Below are positions 49,167 through 58,885 of a stretch of 64,000 nucleotides of DNA, piece by piece. Made by a program: the position numbers and the translations under genes. The DNA is from Pseudoalteromonas byunsanensis (lineage in GTDB: Bacteria > Pseudomonadota > Gammaproteobacteria > Enterobacterales > Alteromonadaceae), in assembly GCF_001854475.1 (NCBI RefSeq), contig NZ_MNAN01000030.1, positions 62,001 to 126,000 of the forward strand, read 5' to 3'. Numbering within the stretch: position 1 is the stretch's first letter; the number at the start of each line of letters is the position of its first letter. The notes beneath the pieces are model-generated. The model saw only the letters and a list, made by a program, of their open reading frames with translations, searched no databases and was not told the origin of the DNA.

Positions 49167-49179
49167 TGCCTATGGCAGC
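49157..49179. terminator. Shared hairpin over two convergent stop codons
   Basis: GCTGCCATA and TATGGCAGC form a perfect 9-bp stem with a 5-nt loop. The arms encode the last residues of both the HD-GYP gene and gspB. No U-tract on either strand. Confidence 0.5.
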
Positions 49180-50213
49180 CAATCTTGCATTGCTTTCATA
49201 CTGAACTCATAACCGTCAAAGTCAAATAAAGCTTGTTCTGGTGTTATTTCTAACAGTTTGAGTGCACCGATGCTGTCTCCCTCATACAGCTCCCGATTAT
49301 TTAACTTGATCCAACGCTTTTCAGGGTCAGTTGCATATATATGAGCTTGATAACGCAATGTCGGTAGTGCCTGCTGTAGAGAACTGGGTAACAGCTCAAC
49401 CGGTATTGCTCGAGCTGAATCTTTGCTACTTGCAGTGATACTATGTGGCTGATTGTTTTCTGTTTCGACTACCGCTTGAGCAAAGGCATCTTTGAGCTCT
49501 TTTGATACCCCTGCCAATTCAGGGTCTTGAGTTGTCTGTGATAGAGGCTGACTTAGCGGCTTGCCTAACACTCTATATTGACTTAAATCTTCCGTTGTTC
49601 CCTGAGCTGTTGACTGCATTTGTGATGAAATCTGTGGTGCAACCTGCTGAACAACCTGAGGGCTCCCTTGTGATGCGACTTGCTGTGGCATCGTATTGAT
49701 CATTTGTTGATTAACAACAGGTACTAGTTGCTGCCTGTATACTGGCTGACCGCTGGCATCTACCCCTATCTGAACCGACATCCATTGGTACTGTACCTGA
49801 GGGTTCATAACAGCGTTATTTGCCATAGGTTGGCTTACAGGCTGTGAAACCTGCATGGGCACCCCAGTATTAGCTGGTGTGGATTGTGATGAAGACGCTA
49901 CAATATTTGAAGCCTTCACAGGCGCGTCTGCAACATTAGCTTGAGATGCTTCGCTAGGTCCTTCTTCAGGCTTGTTGGTGCTTTGCTCAATCATAGCTTG
50001 CTTAGGTTGATGTTGCTGAGCTAGCGAAGATTGCAGATAGTGACCACTTAGATAACCCGCAAAGGTAAACCCGCCGATAAACAACACTGCCGATAAACCA
50101 AATACCGCCGTACGATAGAGTTTAAGTTGTTTTTGATGCTGGTAAGCTAAGTGATCCTGTTCACTATGCTCTGATTGCTGCGATTGCTTTAATGCATTAA
50201 CTAAATACGACAT
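49170..50213 (-). CDS. gspB: Type II secretion assembly protein GspB
   Basis: A 347-residue inner-membrane protein: cytoplasmic N-terminus (about 1-33), one membrane helix (about 34-55), a long low-complexity Gln/Pro/Ser periplasmic linker (about 65-215) and a C-terminal GspB domain (about 275-345: RYQAHIYATDPEKRWIKLN, then YEGDSIGALKLLEI). With GspA it inserts the secretin through the peptidoglycan layer. It follows gspA by 10 bp. Confidence 0.88.
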   Translation of the reverse strand: MSYLVNALKQSQQSEHSEQDHLAYQHQKQLKLYRTAVFGLSAVLFIGGFTFAGYLSGHYLQSSLAQQHQPKQAMIEQSTNKPEEGPSEASQANVADAPVKASNIVASSSQSTPANTGVPMQVSQPVSQPMANNAVMNPQVQYQWMSVQIGVDASGQPVYRQQLVPVVNQQMINTMPQQVASQGSPQVVQQVAPQISSQMQSTAQGTTEDLSQYRVLGKPLSQPLSQTTQDPELAGVSKELKDAFAQAVVETENNQPHSITASSKDSARAIPVELLPSSLQQALPTLRYQAHIYATDPEKRWIKLNNRELYEGDSIGALKLLEITPEQALFDFDGYEFSMKAMQDWLP

Positions 50214-50223
50214 AACTCACCAA

Positions 50224-51138
50224 TTAAAAAACAAATGAAAGGATAATACCAAACACAAAGCTTGATAGGGCCGCTGATGACAGCCACCAAACTTTAGGCT
50301 TGACTGGTTTTGATTTTTCAGGCACTAAATTAAGCGGTAATGCCTCTTTGGCAGCCTGCATCGCTATCTTTTTATCCACAACTTGCTGTTGCGCTGAGTA
50401 TGCCCCCAGTAAACATCTATCTGCAAGTAGGTTCAAAAGTCTTGGGATCCCTGCTGTCACCTTGTGCATATAAGCAATCGCATCATGATTGAATATCATC
50501 GTTTGACTGCCTGCCTTTTGTAATCGGTGTTGAATATAGGCATACACTTGTGACTGAGTTAATGGCAGTAAATGGTACCGAGCGGTGATCCGCTGGGCCA
50601 ACTGACGCAACTCGTTACGTTGCAATAGGTGTTGCAGTTCAGGTTGCCCTACCAACACAATCTGTAGCAGCTTCTTATGATCAGTTTCTAGATTGGTCAA
50701 TAGGCGCAATTGCTCTAAAACCTCAGCCGCAAGGTGTTGTGCCTCGTCAATGATCAACATGGTGTGACCGCCAGCAGCATGATTTTCAAGCAACCTTGCT
50801 TTGATTAAATCAGTCAACACTTTTAAGCTGGCCTGCTCAGCAGGGTAATCGATTTTCAACTCATCACAAATACTGGCGAGTAACTCTATCTCCGACAATG
50901 CTGGGTTTAAAATAAAAGCTACCTGAGTTGTTTCTGGTAACTGCGCCAGCATACTACGAGTTACTGTGGTTTTTCCCGTTCCCACTTCACCCGTTAACAA
51001 TACAAACCCCCCTGCATCCCCCAAGCCATATGTTAAGTGTGCAAGTGCTTCTTTGTGTCTGTCACTTAAAAATAAGTATTCAGGATTTGGTGCAATGGAA
51101 AACGGTTTTTCGCTTAGTCCAAAATAGCGTAAATACAC
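50224..51138 (-). CDS. gspA: AAA ATPase GspA/ExeA-type
   Basis: A 304-residue ATPase with Walker A GEVGTGKTT (about 46-54), Walker B MLIIDEAQHL and the RIPRLLNLLADRCL sensor region, then a C-terminal membrane helix (about 284-304). Aeromonas ExeA is about 547 residues because of a periplasmic peptidoglycan-binding domain; that domain is absent here, so wall binding must come from GspB or another protein. The start is GTG 51138. Confidence 0.88.
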   Translation of the reverse strand: MYLRYFGLSEKPFSIAPNPEYLFLSDRHKEALAHLTYGLGDAGGFVLLTGEVGTGKTTVTRSMLAQLPETTQVAFILNPALSEIELLASICDELKIDYPAEQASLKVLTDLIKARLLENHAAGGHTMLIIDEAQHLAAEVLEQLRLLTNLETDHKKLLQIVLVGQPELQHLLQRNELRQLAQRITARYHLLPLTQSQVYAYIQHRLQKAGSQTMIFNHDAIAYMHKVTAGIPRLLNLLADRCLLGAYSAQQQVVDKKIAMQAAKEALPLNLVPEKSKPVKPKVWWLSSAALSSFVFGIILSFVF

Positions 51139-51241
51139 GATGCGTCTCTTTATTGTTATGATGGTGCCTATAATGGCAAAAAAACACGGTAAGTTAAAAC
51201 CCTGTTTCTAATTTTGCGTAATTTGTTTATTTGAGGCTAAT

Positions 51242-52351
51242 ATGCAAGTGTATTTAGTTGGTGGTGCTGTACGTGATGAACTGTTACAACGCCCTGTTAC
51301 CGAAAGAGATTATGTAGTGGTTGGCGCCACTCCCGAGCAAATGCTCACGCTAGGTTACACCCAAGTAGGAAAAGACTTTCCTGTTTTTTTACACCCAAAA
51401 ACAAAAGAAGAATACGCCCTCGCCAGAACAGAGCGTAAACAAGGCCAAGGCTATGGTGGGTTTATTTGCGATTTTGCTCCGACCATCACACTTGAACAAG
51501 ACCTATACCGCAGAGATTTAACAATCAATGCCATTGCCAAAGACGAGCAAGGAAACTTGATTGACCCTTACAATGGACAACAAGACATCGCAAAACGTAC
51601 TTTGCGCCATGTCAGCGATGCATTTAGTGAAGATCCCTTGCGTGTGCTACGCGTCGCCCGTTTTGCAGCCCGCTATCATTACCTTGAGTTTACCATCGCA
51701 CCAGAAACACAACAGTTGATGGCAAACATGGTGGCAAACAAAGAGCTGGATACGCTTACCAAAGAACGTGTGTGGATGGAAATTGAAAAAAGCCTAAATG
51801 ATGGCCAAATAGAAGTATTTAGTAATATCTTACAAGAACTAGGTGCACTGACTGTCGTTATGCCCATGCTCACATATTGGAATAACGAGTATGCAAAACA
51901 ATTGGCAAATGCCATCCAGTCCCTTGATAAAAATCAAGAAAACTACAAACTCATTCAATTTTGCCTTTGGCTTTCACCAAGCTCTCTAGACGCTTTAAAA
52001 GGTATTGAGCAGCAATTAAAAGTCCCCAACAAATATGCTCAAAGTGCTCGAGACTACTGCCAACATCAGTCGCTTTTGTCAGGCAATCAGATTAATGAAC
52101 AAGCGGCGCTAACACTGTTTAATCAGCTTGATATTTGGCGTCGCCCAGAACGCTTTGAATTGCTGTGCGATGTTGCACAGGCCGATGTCCAGATAAACCA
52201 AGATATAGTCGATAAGTTACAACAAGCAGCGCAAGCTGCACTGGCAGTTGCGCCACAAAGCATAATAAAACAAGGCTTTAAAGGTGTCGAAATCAAGCAT
52301 CAATTAGCTTTAGCTAGAGAAAATGCGATTAAACAGGTTTTAACGCTGTAA
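51242..52351 (+). CDS. cca: tRNA nucleotidyltransferase (CCA-adding), HD-less form
   Basis: Adds or repairs the 3' CCA of tRNA. The head and neck are clear: [45 protein letters not shown] and [15 protein letters not shown]. Two points are odd. The catalytic metal motif DxD reads ERD at residues 21-23. The E. coli enzyme (412) has an HD domain with HDLGK; here the tail is shorter (369) and I find no HD motif, so the phosphatase and 2',3'-phosphodiesterase activities are probably lost. The terminal [11 protein letters not shown] motif is kept. Confidence 0.9.
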   Translation: MQVYLVGGAVRDELLQRPVTERDYVVVGATPEQMLTLGYTQVGKDFPVFLHPKTKEEYALARTERKQGQGYGGFICDFAPTITLEQDLYRRDLTINAIAKDEQGNLIDPYNGQQDIAKRTLRHVSDAFSEDPLRVLRVARFAARYHYLEFTIAPETQQLMANMVANKELDTLTKERVWMEIEKSLNDGQIEVFSNILQELGALTVVMPMLTYWNNEYAKQLANAIQSLDKNQENYKLIQFCLWLSPSSLDALKGIEQQLKVPNKYAQSARDYCQHQSLLSGNQINEQAALTLFNQLDIWRRPERFELLCDVAQADVQINQDIVDKLQQAAQAALAVAPQSIIKQGFKGVEIKHQLALARENAIKQVLTL

Positions 52352-52352
52352 A

Positions 52353-52385
52353 TAAAAAGGCCCGCATCATTGTATGCGGACCTTC
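52353..52385 (-). terminator. Terminator of uppP between convergent genes
   Basis: AAGG-CCGCAT pairs with ATGCGG-CCTT with a bulge; on the minus strand it is followed by TTTTTATT. Confidence 0.75.
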
Positions 52386-52400
52386 ATACACTGAGATATA

Positions 52401-53204
52401 TTACCAAAGTAAAAACGCAAACAATGCGCCACCGAGCAATAACCGGTAGATCACAAAGGGCATCATTCCCATTCTTTCAATAACTTTTAAGAAAAAGTGA
52501 ATACATGCGTATGCGGTAATAAATGATAGTATCGAGCCAAGTACAATAGCATTCCAATTGATTACTTCTTCGCTGCTTGAGAGCTTATATACGTAATATG
52601 AGCCAGCCGCTGCAATCACTGGAATAGACATTAAAAACGAAAAACGCGCTGCGCTTTGCTTATTTAATCCAAGCAGCAAACCAACAGTCATGGTGATCCC
52701 CGAACGTGAAGTGCCGGGAAATATCATAGCAACCACTTGGGACAAACCAATCAGTAGCGCACTTAACCAATTAAGTTGATAAATCGTTTTAATTTGTTTC
52801 GCGCTTTTATCCGCATACCAAAGTAATAGACCAAACACCACGGTGGTGGTGGCAATGATCCAGGCATTACGTGAATAGACTTCAACAAAGTCCTTTACCA
52901 AATAACCAATAATCAGCGACGGAACTGTTGCAATCAGTATCCACCATCCTAATTGACTGTCATCGCTCTTACCCTGCGCACCAAAAGAGCCGAACCATGC
53001 AACCAGAATATCAGCCACTTCTTTGCGAAAATAAATCACCACAGCCAACAATGTACCCACATGTACAGCAACGTCAAAAGCAGTACCTTGATCAGCCCAC
53101 CCCAAGATTTGCGAGGGTAAAATAAGGTGAGCGGAGCTTGATATCGGTAAAAACTCGGTTAATCCCTGAACTAACGCCAAAACTATAATTTCAATAATAC
53201 TCAC
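52401..53204 (-). CDS. uppP: Undecaprenyl-diphosphatase UppP (BacA)
   Basis: Recycles undecaprenyl diphosphate to the monophosphate carrier at the outer face of the inner membrane. The 267-residue, eight-helix protein has both family motifs, [14 protein letters not shown] near the N-terminus and [14 protein letters not shown] 53204 overlaps the folK stop as GTGA, so translation is probably coupled; a GTG at 53228 would add eight residues inside folK. Confidence 0.93.
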   Translation of the reverse strand: MSIIEIIVLALVQGLTEFLPISSSAHLILPSQILGWADQGTAFDVAVHVGTLLAVVIYFRKEVADILVAWFGSFGAQGKSDDSQLGWWILIATVPSLIIGYLVKDFVEVYSRNAWIIATTTVVFGLLLWYADKSAKQIKTIYQLNWLSALLIGLSQVVAMIFPGTSRSGITMTVGLLLGLNKQSAARFSFLMSIPVIAAAGSYYVYKLSSSEEVINWNAIVLGSILSFITAYACIHFFLKVIERMGMMPFVIYRLLLGGALFAFLLW

Positions 53205-53689
53205 GGCAACGAAAACTCCACTTTCCACAATTTTTGATTAGGGTTGTTATAAGCTTGCCAAATATCGGCAATACTTCTTTTACACACAGGATGAACATGA
53301 TCAGGAGCAATTTCAAAGAGTGGTAATAACACAAAAGCATTTTTGGTTATCTCGTCTCTGGGTAGTTGAGCCGGCTGCTCACAAATCACATCGTCATAAA
53401 ATAATAAATCTAGGTCTAACGTTCGCGGGCTAAACTTTTTATCCTGACGAGTACGACCATTATCCAACTCAATCTGTTTAAGCAGCACACAAACCTGCTC
53501 CAAAGACAGATCCGTCGATGCACTCAGCACAGAGTTATAAAAGTTGCTACCATTGAAGCCAACCGCCACGCTTTCGTAAACACTTGAATGTTTATAGTTT
53601 GGAAAGTGTTTTATCAATGCAGTCAATCCTGCCTTTAAGTTGTGCTCACGATTTACGTTTGAACCTAGACTAATATAAATCTGCGCCAT
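53201..53689 (-). CDS. folK: 2-amino-4-hydroxy-6-hydroxymethyldihydropteridine diphosphokinase
   Basis: Transfers pyrophosphate from ATP to the pterin in folate synthesis. The 162-residue protein shows [14 protein letters not shown], the [22 protein letters not shown] signature with the metal-binding DLDLL, and [15 protein letters not shown]. It follows folB by 2 bp, an economical pairing of two consecutive-pathway genes. Confidence 0.94.
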   Translation of the reverse strand: MAQIYISLGSNVNREHNLKAGLTALIKHFPNYKHSSVYESVAVGFNGSNFYNSVLSASTDLSLEQVCVLLKQIELDNGRTRQDKKFSPRTLDLDLLFYDDVICEQPAQLPRDEITKNAFVLLPLFEIAPDHVHPVCKRSIADIWQAYNNPNQKLWKVEFSLP

Positions 53690-53691
53690 AA

Positions 53692-54045
53692 CTAACTTTT
53701 CACTCTGGTGATTTCAACACCAACCGTTTTTGCAGCGGGCACCGCCGCAGGCTTGCTTACTTTTATAGTAACTTGTTGAACATTGAATTCGGCCAAGATA
53801 ATTTTAGCCAATTGCTCTAACAGTGTTTCTAGCAGTTCAACTGGTTGGGCCGTCGTGTGAGCAATAACTCGCTCACTTACTTTGGCATAATCCACAGCGA
53901 AGTTAATATCATCACTTTGGGCAGCAGCCGAAATGTCGGTCAACATCTCAATGTCAAAGTACAAGCTTTGTTTACTTTCCTTCTCAAAGTCGTAAACTCC
54001 TATTATAGTTTCGACGTGTAGTTGTGAGATATAGACCTTATCCAT
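53692..54045 (-). CDS. folB: Dihydroneopterin aldolase
   Basis: Splits dihydroneopterin in folate synthesis, the step before FolK. The 117-residue single-domain protein has the typical LHVETIIGVYDFEKESKQ start, the VDYAKVSERV segment and ELLETLLEQLA. It is divergent from plsY. Confidence 0.93.
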   Translation of the reverse strand: MDKVYISQLHVETIIGVYDFEKESKQSLYFDIEMLTDISAAAQSDDINFAVDYAKVSERVIAHTTAQPVELLETLLEQLAKIILAEFNVQQVTIKVSKPAAVPAAKTVGVEITRVKS

Positions 54046-54159
54046 TGATACTCCACTGATTGCATAACTGGGTTCTGTGACTACTTATTAAGTTATCCAC
54101 AGTCGGCATAGAAACGCCGATCATAGCCGAAAACGTCACAAGACAAAATAAGGAAAAAC

Positions 54160-54747
54160 GTGTTAGTTAGTTTAATCTGTCTCTGTGCCTATTTAATTGG
54201 CTCTATCTCATCAGCGGTATTAGTTTGTCGAGTGTTCGGCTTGCCCGATCCGCGCTTTGCGGGTTCACACAATCCAGGTGCGACGAATGTTTTGCGTTTA
54301 GGGGGAAAACTACCTGCGGCATTGGTGTTGGTATTCGATATCCTCAAAGGTACTATCCCTGTGTGGGGAGCATATTTCTTACAGATTGAACCAATTTGGC
54401 TCGGTGCCGTTGCAGTCGCTGCATGTTTAGGTCACATTTATCCGGTATTTTTTCACTTCAATGGTGGTAAGGCTGTAGCTACGGCATTTGGTGCGTTACT
54501 ACCAATAGGTTTGTCGCTTGGCGGGTTACTTATCGGTACTTGGCTACTGGTTTTGTGGCTCACTCGCTACTCATCATTGGCAGCCATCACGGCTGTGACG
54601 CTTGCCCCACTGTATACATGGTGGATAAAGCCTGTCTACACATTACCTGTTAGCTTTCTAACAGTCGTTATTATCTTTAGGCATAGGGAAAATATCAAAA
54701 GGCTCCTTCAAGGTAAGGAGCCAAAGGTAGGACAAAAAAAGGACTAA
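54160..54747 (+). CDS. plsY: Glycerol-3-phosphate acyltransferase PlsY
   Basis: Acylates glycerol-3-phosphate using acyl-phosphate, the first phospholipid step. The 195-residue membrane protein has five helices and the motifs [12 protein letters not shown] and [15 protein letters not shown] 54160 with AAGGA upstream is the start. Its stop overlaps the stop of tsaD by 4 bp on the other strand. Confidence 0.94.
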   Translation: MLVSLICLCAYLIGSISSAVLVCRVFGLPDPRFAGSHNPGATNVLRLGGKLPAALVLVFDILKGTIPVWGAYFLQIEPIWLGAVAVAACLGHIYPVFFHFNGGKAVATAFGALLPIGLSLGGLLIGTWLLVLWLTRYSSLAAITAVTLAPLYTWWIKPVYTLPVSFLTVVIIFRHRENIKRLLQGKEPKVGQKKD

Positions 54748-55757
54748 AGCGGCTTTAGGCTATCTAATGGCCAACGTGGTTGAGTTTTCATATCAAGCGG
54801 TGCATATTGCTTAGCCTTCAAACGTTGCATGCCAGCAAAGGCGATCATCGCACCATTGTCGGTACAAAACTCAGTACGTGGATAATATACTTTACCCTGC
54901 ATACCTTGCATCACACGTTCTAGTTTATTTCTCAGTTCCGTGTTCGCACTCACTCCGCCAGCTATGACAAGACGTTTAATATTCGTTTCTTTTAATGCCC
55001 TTTTACATTTTATAGCCAGAGTGTCTATAACCGCTGTTTGAAATGCATGGGCAATATCCGCCTTTGTTTGCTCATCATCACCTGCGGAGCGAATAGTGTT
55101 AGCGGCCGCAGTTTTGAGGCCACTGAAACTAAAATCAAGTCCAGGTCTGTCGGTCATAGGTCTTGGAAATACAAAACGTTTCGCAACGCCTTGTTGTGCC
55201 ATTTTAGCCAATAAAGGGCCGCCGGGATAATCTAGACCAAGCAATTTAGCTGTTTTGTCAAATGCTTCACCTGCAGCATCATCTACTGACTCACCTAACA
55301 CTTCATATTCGCCAATACCTTCAACCTTCACCATCATGGTGTGGCCGCCAGATACTAATAGTGCAATAAAAGGAAATTCAGGGCGTTCATCCTCTAGCAT
55401 TGGTGCTAACAAATGACCTTCCATATGATGTACCGCAACCGCTGGAATATTCCAGCCGAAGGCCAAAGAACGGCCAATTGAAGTGCCTACTAATAAAGCC
55501 CCAACCAAACCTGGTCCTGCTGTATAAGCTACACCGTCAAGAGATTCAGGACCACATCCAGCTTGCTCAAACGCTGCCTCTATCAAGGGAATGGTTTTAC
55601 GCACATGGTCACGAGATGCCAGCTCCGGCACCACGCCACCATAGTCTGCATGGACTTTTACCTGACTATATAGTTGGTGTGCAAGTAGGCCTTGCTCATC
55701 ATCATAAATCGCAATACCGGTTTCATCACACGATGATTCTATGCCTAAAATTCGCAC
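54744..55757 (-). CDS. tsaD: tRNA threonylcarbamoyladenosine transferase TsaD
   Basis: Catalytic subunit that places threonylcarbamoyl on A37 of ANN-reading tRNAs. The 337-residue ASKHA-fold protein has [10 protein letters not shown] at the start, the iron-binding [18 protein letters not shown] and [12 protein letters not shown]. The rpsU-dnaG-rpoD genes that often sit next to tsaD are not visible here; DUF416 lies upstream instead. Confidence 0.95.
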   Translation of the reverse strand: MRILGIESSCDETGIAIYDDEQGLLAHQLYSQVKVHADYGGVVPELASRDHVRKTIPLIEAAFEQAGCGPESLDGVAYTAGPGLVGALLVGTSIGRSLAFGWNIPAVAVHHMEGHLLAPMLEDERPEFPFIALLVSGGHTMMVKVEGIGEYEVLGESVDDAAGEAFDKTAKLLGLDYPGGPLLAKMAQQGVAKRFVFPRPMTDRPGLDFSFSGLKTAAANTIRSAGDDEQTKADIAHAFQTAVIDTLAIKCKRALKETNIKRLVIAGGVSANTELRNKLERVMQGMQGKVYYPRTEFCTDNGAMIAFAGMQRLKAKQYAPLDMKTQPRWPLDSLKPL

Positions 55758-55844
55758 ACAGACTCTCCCAAGACTTGAATTTAAAAGGCGGGTATTTTAC
55801 CTGCAGGCACTTTCATTGAGCAAGTAAATCCCCTGAATTTGCGC

Positions 55845-56435
55845 TTAAATGGTCAAACCTATATTGGTTTGGCCATCAGCGACAGCGTGTTGTTTCAGCT
55901 CTTTTACGTTATCAGAGCTAATACGTCCCATATTCTCTACAAAGTCTATCAACTCAGATAAAATTTCTATCTCATACTGCATCACAGGGTGATCGCGAAC
56001 CAACGTGTTATCCGGCTCTATATCATCGTTTAGTAACAAAAATTCAACATAACGAGCAACTGTTGCTTGAGATATCTTTGCGATACTAATAAATTCTTGC
56101 TCATCTTTAGCCATTAGGCCGTGCATTAAACCTAATAGTGCCGTTGCCGCATCAATAGCTGGATAAGTACCAAACATGTCGAACTGAGCAAGCTCAGGCA
56201 CATTAGGCTCGACTTTTTCGATCTGCTTTTCAAGGCTGATCTTACTTTTGGGTAACAATAGCTTTTCCCAACACACGTTCAACGCACTTCTTAAAGCTGA
56301 CTCATCACCAAACCCTGTTGCTTCACTAAATAGTCCGTAATTGGGCAACATCCTTTCGATGATGGCGGCTGCTAACACAGCCTGTTGTAAATAGTTAAGC
56401 TCTCTGATGCGCTGGAAATTATTCGCTTTGGTCAT
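55845..56435 (-). CDS. yjaG: DUF416 protein YjaG
   Basis: A 196-residue, mostly helical cytoplasmic protein of the YjaG family; it shares the MLPNYGLFSEATGFGD and YPAIDAATALL regions and the ending NIGLTI (NIGIIF in E. coli). Function is unknown. ATG 56435 is preferred over GTG 56447. Either way it overlaps the end of the DUF2007 gene, showing coupled translation. Confidence 0.85.
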   Translation of the reverse strand: MTKANNFQRIRELNYLQQAVLAAAIIERMLPNYGLFSEATGFGDESALRSALNVCWEKLLLPKSKISLEKQIEKVEPNVPELAQFDMFGTYPAIDAATALLGLMHGLMAKDEQEFISIAKISQATVARYVEFLLLNDDIEPDNTLVRDHPVMQYEIEILSELIDFVENMGRISSDNVKELKQHAVADGQTNIGLTI

Positions 56436-56751
56436 TTTGTTTTCCACATTGCCAGCAATACTGAAATGCTGGTCCGTTCAATTCTGTACAATGGTTGCAA
56501 CGCCAGTCTGAGGTAAGTTGCTTTTGCGCGTAGTCTACCAATATTTTTTGTGCTGCGCGTACTTTTATCTCATAAACCATTAAACTCAATTTAGCCTGAT
56601 CTGCGGGTATTTCACCGATGCCACCCAGTAAAGGTTCACCATCCAGTCGAGAAACAATTCTAGCTTGGCTAAGTAAGCCTTTTACTATGTGTGCTTCAAG
56701 CAGATTATCTGTTGTAAATACACATCGCCATTTAAAGCTATTATCTGTCAT
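56419..56751 (-). CDS. DUF2007 domain with C-terminal zinc ribbon
   Basis: A 110-residue protein. Residues 8-75 match the DUF2007 'putative signal transducing' domain (VFTTDNLLEAHIVKGLLSQA, then GGIGEIPADQAKLSLMV). Residues 84-105 form a zinc-ribbon (CNHC and CWQC, 14 residues apart). The order suggests a small binding module joined to a zinc finger. It overlaps yjaG by 17 bp and is divergent from the DUF2721 gene. Confidence 0.78.
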   Translation of the reverse strand: MTDNSFKWRCVFTTDNLLEAHIVKGLLSQARIVSRLDGEPLLGGIGEIPADQAKLSLMVYEIKVRAAQKILVDYAQKQLTSDWRCNHCTELNGPAFQYCWQCGKQNDQSE

Positions 56752-56787
56752 AATTATTACTCAATCTTGATTATTGAAGAGGCTCAA

Positions 56788-57183
56788 ATGACGCTAACCA
56801 CTCCTGGACTTTTATTTCCTGCTATCTCATTACTTTTATTGGCATACACAAATCGATTTTTAGTCTTAGCACAACTCATTAGAGAACTTAATGCCCGAGA
56901 AGGAGACAGTATCCGGCCTTTAGTGCGAGCACAAATTGATAACCTAAGAAAGCGTATCAAGTTAATTCGTTTCATGCAGGTGTGGGGCGTGATCGCATTT
57001 TTATTGTGTACGTTATCAATGTTCGCATTATTTATCGACATCGCACTAACTGGAATTATATTATTTGGTGCCAGTTTATGCTGCCTCATTGCATCACTTA
57101 TTATCTCTTTGTATGAGATACATATTTCGTGTGATGCCATAGAAATAGAATTACAAAATATCGAGAAAAAGCCAACTTCTTGA
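56788..57183 (+). CDS. DUF2721 membrane protein
   Basis: A 131-residue protein with three membrane segments (about 5-25, 60-83 and 86-108) and a basic cytoplasmic loop between the first two (RELNAREGD to RKRIKLIR). The layout and length fit DUF2721, a family of unknown function. ATG 56788 follows GAGG at 6 bp; the frame extension to 56689 overlaps the divergent DUF2007 gene and is rejected. Confidence 0.8.
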   Translation: MTLTTPGLLFPAISLLLLAYTNRFLVLAQLIRELNAREGDSIRPLVRAQIDNLRKRIKLIRFMQVWGVIAFLLCTLSMFALFIDIALTGIILFGASLCCLIASLIISLYEIHISCDAIEIELQNIEKKPTS

Positions 57184-57246
57184 TTAAGCAGATGCTGACT
57201 TTAGTGACTATACTGACTTAGTAAACAGTCATTAAAGGGTCAGCGA

Positions 57247-58773
57247 GTGAGCAGTTTTCTTTTCTCTGATGAGTCTATTGAAGAACCAAAAGCCCCAAAT
57301 TTAAAGTCTGAATACTGGGATATCCTAATTGTCGATGATGAGGAAGACATTCATCAGGTCACAAAACTGGTCTTGTCAGGCTTTGAGTTTGAAAAGAAAT
57401 CACTCCGATTTCACCATGCCTATTCTGCGCAAGAAGCCAAAGAAATACTCGAAAAAGAGCATCTGATTTCGGTGGGTTTAGTGGATGTTGTGATGGAGAC
57501 CAACCATGCTGGGCTTGATCTTATCAAATATATTCGTAACGACTTAGCCAATCATGATGTGAGGCTTATTCTACGTACAGGCCAACCAGGAGAAGCTCCT
57601 GAAGAGTCTGTAATTCGCGACTACGATATTAACGACTATAAGAATAAAACCGAATTGACTGCAGTGAAACTCAAAACGTTACTCTACTCGGCATTACGAG
57701 CTCACCGAGACATTCAGATTATTGAAAAGCACAAGCGCGGGTTAGAACAAATAATTAATGCTTCGTCCTCTTTTTTAAAATGCAATAGTGTCAGAGAATT
57801 TGCATCCACCATTTTGACACATGTATCTAATGTAATGGGGCTCAACGACAATGATATCTACTGCGCTGCGGCCATTAACAACCGTAAAGAATCAGGTGCA
57901 CACTTCAGGCTATTAGCCGCATCTGGTGAAGGCGTTGAGCCTAGTTCATCTGTGATACCCAATCATGTTAAAGAGTTATTTATAGAATCTCATAACCTCA
58001 AGGCATCCCGCTCCACTGATACTGAATACGTCGGCTATTTTCCTTCCGCTGGAGGGGGAGAAACAATGCTTTATGTAGGCAAAGACTCGCAAATGAAAAG
58101 TACTGACAGACAGCTACTGGAGTTTTTTGCCAATAATATTGCGTTGGCTTATGACAATATTAAATTAAGAGAAACAGTTAAAGATTCTCAAAAAGAACTG
58201 TCCTACATTCTTGGCGAAGCTGTTGAACGTCGCTCAAAAGAAACAGGGTCTCATGTCAAAAGAGTTGCCCATTACAGCATGTTACTGGCTAAACTTTGCG
58301 ACTTATCCGATTATCGCGCCGAGATAATCAAACTGGCTTCACCACTTCATGATATTGGCAAGATCAGCATTCCTGATAATATTTTAAATAAGCCAGACAA
58401 GCTGAACGATGCTGAATGGGAAATTATGAAGACGCACGCGCAAACTGGTTACGAAATTTTACAACATTCTTCTAACGAAATTTTACAATGTGGCGCTACA
58501 ATAGCTCATCAGCATCATGAAAAGTGGGATGGTTCCGGTTACCCCAGAGGTCTCAAAGGTGAACAAATTGATATTGTAGGTCGTATTACCGCCCTGGCTG
58601 ATGTGTTTGACGCTTTAGGTAGCGATCGATGTTATAAACCTTCATGGCCTTTAGAAAAAGTACTGGCGCTGATACAATCTGAGAAAGGGAAGCAATTTGA
58701 TCCAAAGCTTGTTGATCTGTTTATAGACAATTTAGATCAGTTTATTGCAATTAGAGATAGCTACCCCGATTGA
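57247..58773 (+). CDS. Response regulator with DUF3369 and HD-GYP domains
   Basis: A 508-residue protein: receiver domain (about 24-145, with LIVDDEED and the phosphoacceptor Asp in GLVDVVM), DUF3369 GAF-like sensor (about 165-310) and HD-GYP output (about 325-500) with HDIGK near 367 and HHEKWDGSGYP near 421, both intact. It should be a cyclic-di-GMP phosphodiesterase controlled by phosphorylation. No partner kinase is in the window. The start is GTG 57247 with AAGGG upstream. Confidence 0.9.
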   Translation: MSSFLFSDESIEEPKAPNLKSEYWDILIVDDEEDIHQVTKLVLSGFEFEKKSLRFHHAYSAQEAKEILEKEHLISVGLVDVVMETNHAGLDLIKYIRNDLANHDVRLILRTGQPGEAPEESVIRDYDINDYKNKTELTAVKLKTLLYSALRAHRDIQIIEKHKRGLEQIINASSSFLKCNSVREFASTILTHVSNVMGLNDNDIYCAAAINNRKESGAHFRLLAASGEGVEPSSSVIPNHVKELFIESHNLKASRSTDTEYVGYFPSAGGGETMLYVGKDSQMKSTDRQLLEFFANNIALAYDNIKLRETVKDSQKELSYILGEAVERRSKETGSHVKRVAHYSMLLAKLCDLSDYRAEIIKLASPLHDIGKISIPDNILNKPDKLNDAEWEIMKTHAQTGYEILQHSSNEILQCGATIAHQHHEKWDGSGYPRGLKGEQIDIVGRITALADVFDALGSDRCYKPSWPLEKVLALIQSEKGKQFDPKLVDLFIDNLDQFIAIRDSYPD

Positions 58774-58885
58774 GTTTTGTAAGCAGAATGTAAAATTTTC
58801 ACTTTCAATCTTCCATTACTTGTATTAGTATTAGGAAAATACACAATACCGTTGTGTCACTTGTAGAAATTAAAAGGAATTTCGA

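Noticed and set aside
52353-52385. Terminator for cca on the plus strand
   Set aside because: The plus strand lacks a T-run after the hairpin; the T-run is only on the uppP strand.
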